From IMG/VR virus record IMGVR_UViG_3300030060_003348, positions 1 through 64,000 of that record: a stretch of DNA of 64,000 nt; one strand, given 5' to 3'. This DNA comes from a virus. Of this stretch, positions 7,762 to 15,900 are shown in pieces. Each line of letters opens with the position of its first letter. The stretch's first letter is position 1. Under the pieces are notes generated by a model. The model worked only from the letters and a program-made list of their open reading frames with translations. It was not told where the DNA came from and did no database searches. The translations under genes were made by a program, and so were the position numbers.

Positions 7762-7789
7762 AAAGGGAGCTTAACGGCTCCCTTTTTTT
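7762..7789 (+). terminator. Rho-independent terminator of the replication operon
   Basis: A nine-pair stem, AAAGGGAGC (7762-7770) with GCTCCCTTT (7777-7785), closes a six-base loop and runs into a tract of seven T (7783-7789). It ends the plus-strand transcription unit at the point where it meets the convergent minus-strand block. In the other direction the T-run is weak, so it acts mainly on the plus strand. Confidence 0.9.
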
Positions 7790-7865
7790 ATATTGCTACT
7801 AAAAATATAGTGATCATCATTACTATATACACTAGCGGACTAAGATCTAATTGTTTTGTTTCCAT
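7788..7865 (-). CDS. Possible 25-residue membrane micropeptide
   Basis: A very short frame, METKQLDLSPLVYIVMMI and onward, with one hydrophobic helix and no charged residues after Asp7. It begins just before the terminator and lies downstream of the endolysin on the same strand, so it would be the last gene of the late block. Small single-span proteins are common in phage lysis regions. Nothing but composition supports it. The remainder of 7866-7959 is AT-rich and shows no gene. Confidence 0.35.
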   Translation of the reverse strand: METKQLDLSPLVYIVMMITIFLVAI

Positions 7866-7959
7866 AATTATATTATCACTAAACAAAGTAAGTATTTAAT
7901 ATATAGTATATTAACAAATTGTTAAATTATACGCCTTAATTCTTTATCATTAATTTTTA

Positions 7960-8418
7960 TCAACCAATTACAGCGTATTTTGTTTTTCCATTTTCTTTGT
8001 ATGCTTTTAAACATCTATTTCTATTTTTTTCAGGTGATACATAACTAACATGAACCCAATCAGGGTTTCCATCTGTTCCAAACTCCCATATCATTTGATC
8101 AAAATCTAATTCACTTTTTATATAGTAATACATTTCAGCGTTTTTCATACGTCCAAAAGTATCGTCTATATCTATAGCTTGACCTTTACAATGTTGTGAC
8201 TTGGAACTACCACCAATAGCCTTGTTAAGCTCTGGTGATCTAAAAAAACTGTTTACCTTTATTGGTCCACCAACTTCAAGTCGAAGGGGTTCAAATACCT
8301 TTTCGGCCAACAGTTTCATATTTTCTAACTGCTCTTTATTAGGTTCATTTTCAATACCTAATCTAGTAGCAGTATTACTTTTTATACCTTCTTTATAGCT
8401 AATGTGCTTACTTATCAT
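7960..8418 (-). CDS. Endolysin, peptidase M15-like (D-Ala-D-Ala type)
   Basis: A 152-residue zinc peptidase that would cut peptidoglycan cross-links during lysis. VNSFFRSPELNKAIGG, then SQHCKGQAIDID with the His and Asp zinc ligands, and WVHVSY with the third His match the M15 fold. There is no signal peptide, so it depends on a holin. It overlaps the end of the upstream surface-protein gene by 11 bases. A holin-like gene is far away at 51991-52377, and a transmembrane coiled-coil gene at 11641-11916 may also contribute to lysis. Confidence 0.88.
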   Translation of the reverse strand: MISKHISYKEGIKSNTATRLGIENEPNKEQLENMKLLAEKVFEPLRLEVGGPIKVNSFFRSPELNKAIGGSSKSQHCKGQAIDIDDTFGRMKNAEMYYYIKSELDFDQMIWEFGTDGNPDWVHVSYVSPEKNRNRCLKAYKENGKTKYAVIG

Positions 8419-10801
8419 ATCTTAATTTTTTCTCAACAGTACCATCGCTGTATATATATATTAAAACCTTTCTATTAAAATCATTAACAGGTCTACCAAG
8501 TATATCTGTAACACCAATTAACTCTCTTTTCCCAACTTCGTATCTTTTTGGTAGTGGACCAACATAAGAACTGTCACAATAATCGTAAGTTAATTGACAT
8601 ATACTATCCCACTCGTTTTCACAACAATATTCATCTACTTCAACTACCCAAGCATAGCAAGGGTCGTTTAACCAGTAAGGATTACCTGGACCAGTAATAC
8701 AATTAGCATCATATAAACAAGATAAAGAATCGTTAACATTAGCAGCTGGTTCGTAGTTATACGCTGATTGATCCATGCAACCCACAACCACTTCGACACA
8801 CGAACCGTTATCCGTGTTAGCAAGTGAATCGTAGTTAAGAGCCAAACTATCCATACACCCATAAACATAAGCGATACAACTAAAATCCTCCGTGTTCGCT
8901 TGTGGGTTATAATTGAGCATAGAAGGATCCGTGCAACCATATATAAAAGGTATACAAGAATTGTTATCAGCATTTGCTAGTGGGTTATAATTAAACATTG
9001 TGCTATCTGTGCAGCCATATACAAACTCTACACAAGATCCGTTATCTGTATTAGCTAACGGGTCAAAATTAAACATTGTAGGGTCTGTACAACCATAAAC
9101 AATTGCCACACATGAACTATCATCAACATTTGCTAATGGATTATAATTAAAAGCGCTTGGATCCATACAGCCCAACACTATAGTTATACAGCTATTGTCG
9201 TCTGTGTTAGCAAGTGGATCGTAATTTAAAGCTAGTGGATTAGTACAACCATATATAAACGGTATACAAGTACCCGGAGTGTTTGCCAGTGGATTATAGT
9301 TTAATGCAAAAGCATCCATACAACCTATAACAATTGGAACACAACCTCCATTATCTACGTTAGCACTACTATCATAATTAAAAGCTAAACTATCAGTACA
9401 ACCAAACATAGCTAATGTTTCACAACTGTCTTGTATATTAAAATCTGTGTAGTAGGCATTAGCAGTATCAGTGTGATATTCTAAATATGCTGGTGATATA
9501 CAACCAGGATAATAATAACAGTCATCAGCGGTGTTTGCACTATCAATATAATTAAAAGCCAAAGTGTCCAAACAACCTTCTACTATCTCTTCACATATAT
9601 TACCACAATAAGTCATTCCTTCATATAGTATAAACGGAACTATAAAAGGAGGCACAACACTTATAGCGGTATCACCTTCTGGACCTATTAAAGTAAACCC
9701 ACATTCTATTGCTGTTGATTGTGCTTGTTGACTAACAAATAGTTTAGCACCAACCTCAGCTGGTGCATACAAATCCAATGAAAAAGCTTGATTAAAGCTA
9801 TTGTTGTTCATGATAAAAATAGAAGTATCATCATCTTGATATATCTCCAACCTAGTACCAACCCAACCGTTACCAACAAGATCATGTAGTATTAAATCAT
9901 AAGAACACTGATCGACGTACTCCATTGAATTTGCTAATGAATCGTAGTTGTACATTGTGCTATCAGTACAACCATATATTTTTAAAGTTACACAGCTACT
10001 GTCATCTATTGTAGCTAATGAGTTGTACTCAACATAATCATCATCTGTACAACCATATATCGGAGGAGGTGGTATACAAGTGTCCGACAGAAATACATGA
10101 CTGGAATCTTGCCCAAAGTTAGCTTCTGTTCCATAAACTAAGGTATCGCCACACTGTATTACGTAGTAAGAACCATCTTGACCTCCCCATAAACTACCCT
10201 CTAAACCATCTCCGTAAAGATCGTATATAGTAAAAGTTAATTCACCTATAGGTAAACAGTTTACTATTACTTGTGGTTGATAGTCAGGAACATTTGTATA
10301 AGGACCTCCTGCTATTATAATATTGCCTAAAGTATCTGTAATATCCCAAGAAGTTTCTTCTGGATATTGATCTAAATTAATTAATATGAATGTTTGCTCA
10401 CATATCGGTGGAGTAGGTGGTGGTGGTGGTCCGCAGGGTAGTATTGTTATAGTAGTATCCCTTAAATAAAAAGAACCTAATACTGGGTCCCAATTTATTA
10501 TTGGACCTTGACATAAGTTACCCATTTTAAAATGAGCTGGTTGATTAGAAATCCAACCATCACCAAAACTATCTGTTAGAGAAACAGTATAATCACCACT
10601 CCAAACAGCTATTGTTGTATCTATATATTCATAAGGTACAGTAGGTTGCCAAAACATAGAAGTATCACCGAGACTGTCACTAACCATAAAAAAGTTAGAT
10701 TCAGACGGTGCGTAAAAATCAAACTGTACTTTGAAGTTAACCCATGAGTCTTGTGCTAATATACTTAGCGGTAATAATAATAGTATTAAAATTTTTTTCA
10801 T
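8408..10801 (-). CDS. Secreted repeat protein with type IX secretion-like C-terminus
   Basis: A 797-residue protein with a signal peptide (MKKILILLLLPLSILAQ). Two beta-rich modules follow, with TDSFGDGW and IYDLYGDGLEG motifs and Cys pairs of the kind found in Bacteroidetes surface proteins. About nine tandem 25-residue repeats come next, of the form GCTDPxxxNYxPLANxDDxSC. The last 45 residues (KRELIGVTDILGRPV, then YIYSDGTVEKKLRYD) resemble the C-terminal sorting domain that sends proteins through the type IX secretion system. It could be displayed on the infected cell or carried on virions as an adhesin. The 3' end overlaps the endolysin start by 11 bases. The family reading is firm for the repeats and moderate for the sorting domain. 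Confidence 0.85.
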   Translation of the reverse strand: MKKILILLLLPLSILAQDSWVNFKVQFDFYAPSESNFFMVSDSLGDTSMFWQPTVPYEYIDTTIAVWSGDYTVSLTDSFGDGWISNQPAHFKMGNLCQGPIINWDPVLGSFYLRDTTITILPCGPPPPPTPPICEQTFILINLDQYPEETSWDITDTLGNIIIAGGPYTNVPDYQPQVIVNCLPIGELTFTIYDLYGDGLEGSLWGGQDGSYYVIQCGDTLVYGTEANFGQDSSHVFLSDTCIPPPPIYGCTDDDYVEYNSLATIDDSSCVTLKIYGCTDSTMYNYDSLANSMEYVDQCSYDLILHDLVGNGWVGTRLEIYQDDDTSIFIMNNNSFNQAFSLDLYAPAEVGAKLFVSQQAQSTAIECGFTLIGPEGDTAISVVPPFIVPFILYEGMTYCGNICEEIVEGCLDTLAFNYIDSANTADDCYYYPGCISPAYLEYHTDTANAYYTDFNIQDSCETLAMFGCTDSLAFNYDSSANVDNGGCVPIVIGCMDAFALNYNPLANTPGTCIPFIYGCTNPLALNYDPLANTDDNSCITIVLGCMDPSAFNYNPLANVDDSSCVAIVYGCTDPTMFNFDPLANTDNGSCVEFVYGCTDSTMFNYNPLANADNNSCIPFIYGCTDPSMLNYNPQANTEDFSCIAYVYGCMDSLALNYDSLANTDNGSCVEVVVGCMDQSAYNYEPAANVNDSLSCLYDANCITGPGNPYWLNDPCYAWVVEVDEYCCENEWDSICQLTYDYCDSSYVGPLPKRYEVGKRELIGVTDILGRPVNDFNRKVLIYIYSDGTVEKKLRYDK
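8715..9410 (-). repeat. Tandem 75-bp coding repeats (GCTD repeats)
   Basis: About nine consecutive units of roughly 75 bases, each encoding a 25-residue GC[TM]D...NY.PLAN.D..SC module. The DNA copies have diverged at synonymous sites, so the array is old rather than freshly duplicated. Two conserved Cys per unit suggest disulfide-stabilised or metal-binding beads outside the cytoplasm. Confidence 0.85.
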
Positions 10802-11097
10802 TATTTTTCTTTGTGTTTTTTACAAAATGCAGCCGCTGCTTCTCTACTACCAAATCCCCACTTTTTTAAAGCCATAGCATAAGGAGTTGGTTCCCCAGCG
10901 TCGTTTTTCATTTTACCACCCATACCCGCAAATCTACATGCAAAACTAACTCGACGTTTTCCAGTTCCGCTAGTTTGTCTATCACCTAACGTTTTACCAG
11001 TATCGCTTTTATGTTTTGAACGCATTTTTTTATTACGTTTAGCATAAGCTTTTTCAGTTATTTTTAACGGATCTACAGATTTATTATTATACGCCAT
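10801..11097 (-). CDS. Small basic conserved phage protein
   Basis: Ninety-eight residues, lysine-rich at the N-terminus, with the block RRVSFACRFAGMGGKMKND, then GEPTPYAMALKKWGFGSREA and AAAFCKKHK at the end. I recall this SFACRFAGM...ALKKWGF pattern from small proteins of unknown function in other phages (possibly DUF6321). The three Cys are not in a zinc-ribbon arrangement. The gene stops one base into the start codon of the secreted repeat protein. It may be virion-associated. Confidence 0.65.
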   Translation of the reverse strand: MAYNNKSVDPLKITEKAYAKRNKKMRSKHKSDTGKTLGDRQTSGTGKRRVSFACRFAGMGGKMKNDAGEPTPYAMALKKWGFGSREAAAAFCKKHKEK

Positions 11098-11099
11098 AA

Positions 11100-11297
11100 C
11101 TAAGCTTTTTTACAACTACCTTTAGCACAAGGTTTTGTACCAGGAACTCTTTTATAACCGTCCCAACAGTTACAGTCCTTTGCTTGTAAAGGAGAGTCTT
11201 CAATTGCTTGTTTTAAGTGCCCTGGTAGTTTGTGTTGTTTTCCGATAAGTTTTTTCATTAGTGGGCTTTTCCCCACCATTTTAAAAGGTTTGTACAT
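11100..11297 (-). CDS. Small basic protein, 65 residues
   Basis: Starts MYKPFKMVGKSPLMKKLIGK and ends in a Cys-rich tail (DCNCWDGY, then PCAKGSCKKA). The ATG at 11297 is preferred to a GTG at 11318 because the GTG overlaps the upstream gene. The FKM..KSPL segment resembles the N-terminal tag shared by the small proteins at 52.4-59.3 kb. The Cys pattern suggests metal binding or disulfides. Function unknown. Confidence 0.6.
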   Translation of the reverse strand: MYKPFKMVGKSPLMKKLIGKQHKLPGHLKQAIEDSPLQAKDCNCWDGYKRVPGTKPCAKGSCKKA

Positions 11298-11307
11298 ATT
11301 ATTTGTT

Positions 11308-11634
11308 TTAAAAGTCACTCATTAATAATTCATCTATAATTCCTTGCATATCCTTTCTAGTTGCTTTCATGCTAAAAGATATGTCTGCTTGAAATCGTTT
11401 TACCTCTTCACCGTCCTTAAATATTACAACGGTTGGCACTATAACAATTTCATGTTTTTCTTGTAGTTTTGGTGATTTAGCTATGTCTACATAAACTATA
11501 TCACAGTCTGTTAACTTACCTATGTAACTTACTTTATTCGGGTCATTCCACTCGGCATTAAAGTGTGTTACAACAATCTGGGCACTAGCATTTACACTTA
11601 GTGCCACAAAAAGTGCTATTAGTATTTTTTTCAT
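11308..11634 (-). CDS. Exported thioredoxin-fold protein lacking CxxC
   Basis: A signal peptide (MKKILIALFVALSVNASA) is followed by a compact thioredoxin-like domain: THFNAEWNDPN, DCDIVYVDIAKSP, then IVIVPTVVIFKDGEEV with the cis-proline. The position of the active-site WCGPC reads WNDPN, so both redox cysteines are gone. It therefore probably acts by binding, perhaps to an envelope partner, and not as an oxidoreductase. At 108 residues the length is right for one thioredoxin domain plus signal. It sits among other envelope-directed genes. Confidence 0.75.
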   Translation of the reverse strand: MKKILIALFVALSVNASAQIVVTHFNAEWNDPNKVSYIGKLTDCDIVYVDIAKSPKLQEKHEIVIVPTVVIFKDGEEVKRFQADISFSMKATRKDMQGIIDELLMSDF

Positions 11635-11640
11635 TTAATT

Positions 11641-11916
11641 TTATCTTAGTCGATCTATTTTGTCTTCAATACGTCTAATGTCTACTTTTAATTCATCTAC
11701 AGCTTTTTCTGTATTTTCTATAGACTGACGTACATTAACGTCTTTCATGTTAAACTCCATTCTAGTTACGTCAGGTTTAGGCAACTCTTTAGCTTCAGCT
11801 ATATCAGCCTGTAAAGCAAACCACATTCCTATTATTGCCGCCATAGCGAAACCTACAGCTATCATTGTTTTTATACTAACCGTAAAGCCAGTATTTTCAT
11901 TTAATTCTTTTGCCAT
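11641..11916 (-). CDS. Single-span membrane protein with coiled coil
   Basis: Ninety-one residues: a short cytoplasmic start, one transmembrane helix (about 17-36), then a long heptad-rich helix (about 45-91) with IENTEKAVDELKVDIRRIED. The topology resembles spanin-like or holin-associated proteins in phages. The stop overlaps neither neighbour, and its start shares a base with the end of the lipoprotein gene. A lysis role is plausible but not shown. Confidence 0.65.
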   Translation of the reverse strand: MAKELNENTGFTVSIKTMIAVGFAMAAIIGMWFALQADIAEAKELPKPDVTRMEFNMKDVNVRQSIENTEKAVDELKVDIRRIEDKIDRLR

Positions 11917-12965
11917 TATCTTATTATGTAATTTATCCCTAACTTAAAGTCATACCACTCTCTATTCCAATACTTGTTATATTTACCTTCTGTAAAAACA
12001 CCTAATCTTTTACTTAACTTTGTGCCAAAAATTATACCACCAGAATAATCATACCATTGACCACCATTAAAATTGTGATAAGAAAATTCACCACCTTGAT
12101 CAACGTGCCAAGGCATTAAATTACCCCAAGCATGTGTCCAAAATGATTTTGTGTAATGATAGTAATCAAAACCAACAACTATAGAATGTTGTATCATTAA
12201 GTCTAAAGCGTCTCTTTTCTTTTGAGTGTAATTAGCTAAAACAGTTGGTATAACAATTTCTTCCCACACCTCTACGTTTGTAGCCACTAGGTTTCCATTT
12301 GGATCAAAATACTCAGAATTAAAAACATCAACGTTATATCCCTCTTGCAATGCTAAGTAAGTATAGTGTATATCTCCATTGTCTAATTTCCACTCTTCTA
12401 AAGGATCATAACCGTAAGGCTCAGAAAGCCTTTGTGCAGCTCCAATATTAAAAGAAAGCTTGTTGCTAACTTTATACCTATACCTTTCAGACGTTTCAAA
12501 GTATTTAATATCAGCAAAGCCATCTTCTAAATATTCACCCTTTAATATATACTTGTCATCAACAAACCTAACAAAATGGTGTTGATCAACATATTCATTA
12601 CCTTGTTGTCTTGTGTAATCTATTTCAAATAAAAACTCCAAACCTTTTACTTTACCAACATTTGCACCATCAGACCAAGATGTTTCTGTGCCATCGTAAA
12701 ATGTTTGCGCTTTATTCTCGTAACCAAATCTAGCAATTTTTCTAACACCAAAAGCAACGTTGTAATCAAAAGGGGTTTTTACAGTTGATGTCTCCAACCC
12801 GTTAGTAACGGAAAATGTTTCAACATCAGATATAGAAGTACCACCACTTGCAGCTCCATAAAAGGTTGCAAATTTAAAATACTTCTTAAAATCTTGTGAG
12901 CAACACTCTTTTGGTGCGGCACAAGATACCAACAAAGTTAGCAATACTACTATTAGTTTATTCAT
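11916..12965 (-). CDS. Lipoprotein-type outer-membrane beta protein
   Basis: A 349-residue protein whose N-terminus has a lipoprotein signal (MNKLIVVLLTLLVSC, Cys at the lipobox). The rest alternates short amphipathic strands with aromatic girdles and ends in WYDFKLGINYIIR, the look of a beta barrel or an outer-membrane-attached beta protein. No enzyme motif is visible. It could be a receptor mimic, a superinfection blocker or a host-derived surface gene. It is the first gene after the giant virion protein in transcription order and opens the envelope-directed set. Confidence 0.65.
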   Translation of the reverse strand: MNKLIVVLLTLLVSCAAPKECCSQDFKKYFKFATFYGAASGGTSISDVETFSVTNGLETSTVKTPFDYNVAFGVRKIARFGYENKAQTFYDGTETSWSDGANVGKVKGLEFLFEIDYTRQQGNEYVDQHHFVRFVDDKYILKGEYLEDGFADIKYFETSERYRYKVSNKLSFNIGAAQRLSEPYGYDPLEEWKLDNGDIHYTYLALQEGYNVDVFNSEYFDPNGNLVATNVEVWEEIVIPTVLANYTQKKRDALDLMIQHSIVVGFDYYHYTKSFWTHAWGNLMPWHVDQGGEFSYHNFNGGQWYDYSGGIIFGTKLSKRLGVFTEGKYNKYWNREWYDFKLGINYIIR

Positions 12966-12995
12966 ACTTTATAAATCACTTGTAAATTTCAAATT

Positions 12996-15900
12996 TTACT
13001 GGTGAGCATAACACTTACCGTTTTTATTTTCAGTTCTATTTTTACATCTAGGTCCTTTACCTTTTCTTGTTCTAGCCGAGCACTGAACTTCTCTAGCTTC
13101 TCTCTCTTTTCTTTCTTTTTCTTTTTGTTTTTTCTCTTCTAATCTTTTAGCCTCTCTTTTCTTTTTTCTTTCTAGCTCTTTAACTTTTCTAATTCTTTCT
13201 GTAGAAGCTTGAACACCCTCGTTTTGAACACCTAAATCCCAAGTGTTCCACCCCATCATTAAAGCTATACGTTGCCAAGCCTCATTGTTTTGATTCATGG
13301 CTTGTTTGATATTATTGGTTTTATTAACTATTCTGTCTAAAGGAAAGTTTGTTATAGCAGAAACAGTGTTACCAATAGTTTGATACATAGGATTATCTAT
13401 AGTTAACTTATCCATCTCGTACATTTCGTCTTTTTTAAACTTGTATGTTGTTAAACCAGAATATAATTTTCTTGACTTAGATCCAATAGGTGGTGATAAG
13501 TTTAATCCTTCAATTAATACTCTAGCGTAATCAGCGTTACCTTTTCTTTTGTCTTCCTCTATAAACCTCATTATCATGTTTTTCAAAGTAGAAGCGATTG
13601 CTCCATAAACACCGGTACCTCTAAGGAAACCATCTAACATGCTATTACCAACTCTCATAGTTGATGTTCTTTGTCTTTCTTCGTCTTCTTCATCATCAAA
13701 CATGTATTTAAACATTGCTTGTTGTAAACTAGAGAAAATCATATTTTGAACAGCTCCGTAATATAAAATCTTAGATATGTTTTGTCTATCACTACCCCTT
13801 CTGTTTATTAAGTCTAATGCTGCTTTTTTTGTTAACCTAGCATACTGCATTGGTGTGTTTTGAAAAGCTAATATAAATCTACCTAAAGCAGAGGCTTGTT
13901 GTTGTGATATTAAGTCTGGTCTTGATGACTGTTGAGTTTCTTCAGCTTTTTCTTGAAAATCTATAAAAGCTTGTTGTTCAGCCTCAGCTCTTGTCATTCC
14001 CTTTTTAATTAAAGCATCAACTCTATTTCTATAAAAACTAGCGCCACCTAAAGATATTGCAAAACTATCTGCTATTTGTGTAGGTAAAAAACCTAATCTT
14101 AATAAGTGTTGTAATATTGCTTTTGGATTACCCTTGTGTTTTCTAGCTACAGCCGCTAATTCGTTTTGGTTTATATCTGTTTTTAAACCAGCTCGTCTTT
14201 GTTTCAGCATGTCTGAGTTAAATAACATAGCAAAGTCTTTCCAAAACTGTGGTTGGTTAGCAAAAGCTTTGGCAGCTTTAAATATATTATTATCACCAAA
14301 GTTAATAAAGTTAACCGTAGATAAAGTCTGTAATACAGCTGATCTAGCATTAAAGAACATGATAGCACCAACAGAATTATTAATCCAATTAGCAAAAGAG
14401 TTTACTAGTCTGTTGGAACCAAAGTTTCTATTACTACCATTTTCCATACGCCAAAGCATATCGGTTAAAGCTTCTCTAAATCTAACACCAAACAAAGCTT
14501 CAATCTTATTCATGTTTGGACCAACTAGTTTTTTACCTTGCCACTCTCCAAACACTTGTCTTCTGTTTTCTTTAAATGGCTCTAAAAATTCTTCTCTTCC
14601 TATTTTTTGAACCATACTACTTAAGTCTGATCCTATAGTTTCTGTAACCCAAAACTCACCTGGCTTTGAATAACCGTTTTCTTGTTTAGAAATCATACTA
14701 AGATCGTTAGCGTAAGCTAAAGCATCTGGATGTTTTTTAATTGCTGCTATAACTCTGTTTTTATCTGTTTCAGATAAACCAGGTATTTCGTATCCAGCTC
14801 TGTCCCAAAGTAATATTCTAACACCTTGATCGTAAGTAAACTCAGTTCCAGGTAATGTTTTTGTTAATTTGTTGTGGAAAGGTTTATGTTTCTTTTTTAC
14901 AGTTCTATAATCATTAGTAAGTGCTTGCTGGGCTTTATCAACTTGTCTTTGTGCTTTAGCAAATGGATCAATTAATGTTCTTTTAAAGAATGCTAAATGA
15001 CCTTCACCTTGTTTTCCTTTTCCTAAAAAGTTATAAAGTAAACCTTTAAAATCTTCAGCTGATGGTGGTATAAAGATTCTAAACATACCTTTACCTTTAC
15101 CTCTTTGTTTACCTTTAGCTTCTGAAAATACTTTTTCTTTACCAACACCAAAGACGTCTTCTAATATACCATTAAACTCAACGCTTGGATCAGCTTGACT
15201 TAATCTAACTTGTGCAGCTTTACCTTTAATATCTAATTGATCAATTACATTTTGAACAGCCTCAACATTTGGCAAAGCATCGTCAACAAAATACATATCA
15301 TTATAACCCTCTGCAAACTTACCTAACATCCACTGTGCTTTTGCTTCCCCAGTGCTGTTGCCTAAGCCAGTAATATTTTCTAAAGGCATTTCTATACCTT
15401 GTTGTTTTAACCAAGCTTGTATTGCTGGTGCAGCTTCAGCTGGTCTTGCCGTAAGTATATAGTTATTTTCTATACCATACTTTTTAATTCTGTTTCTAAA
15501 CTTTTGCATTAACGGTCCTTCAACACCACCTTTCACATTTATAAAATCACTAAAGTCAAAATCGAAACCTTCAGCGGCGTATCTTGGCCCAAGTATAGGC
15601 CAATCAGCAGAACTTATAGTTACGCTCTCGCCATCTTTTGTTGCTATTATTTTATTTTCACCACCATCAATTAACGTTTCATCAAAATCAAAAGCGCTCA
15701 TACCTCTACTTTCTCCCTGAGAAGTTCTAACATTTTGCTTAGCTTTATCACTAATTTTTAAATCTAATCTTGTTGATTGTGCTAGGCTTTGTACCATCAT
15801 AGATGTTTTAGCATCTATTAAACCTGAAGCTTGTTCTCCAGATTTTAAATCAACATAATTTTTTACTTGATCATTTATGACATAATTCCTAGCATAACCT

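Noticed and set aside
8715-9410. Regular repeats that could suggest a CRISPR array
   Set aside because: Units are about 75 bases, lie in frame and encode GCTD protein repeats; there are no identical direct repeats with unique spacers.
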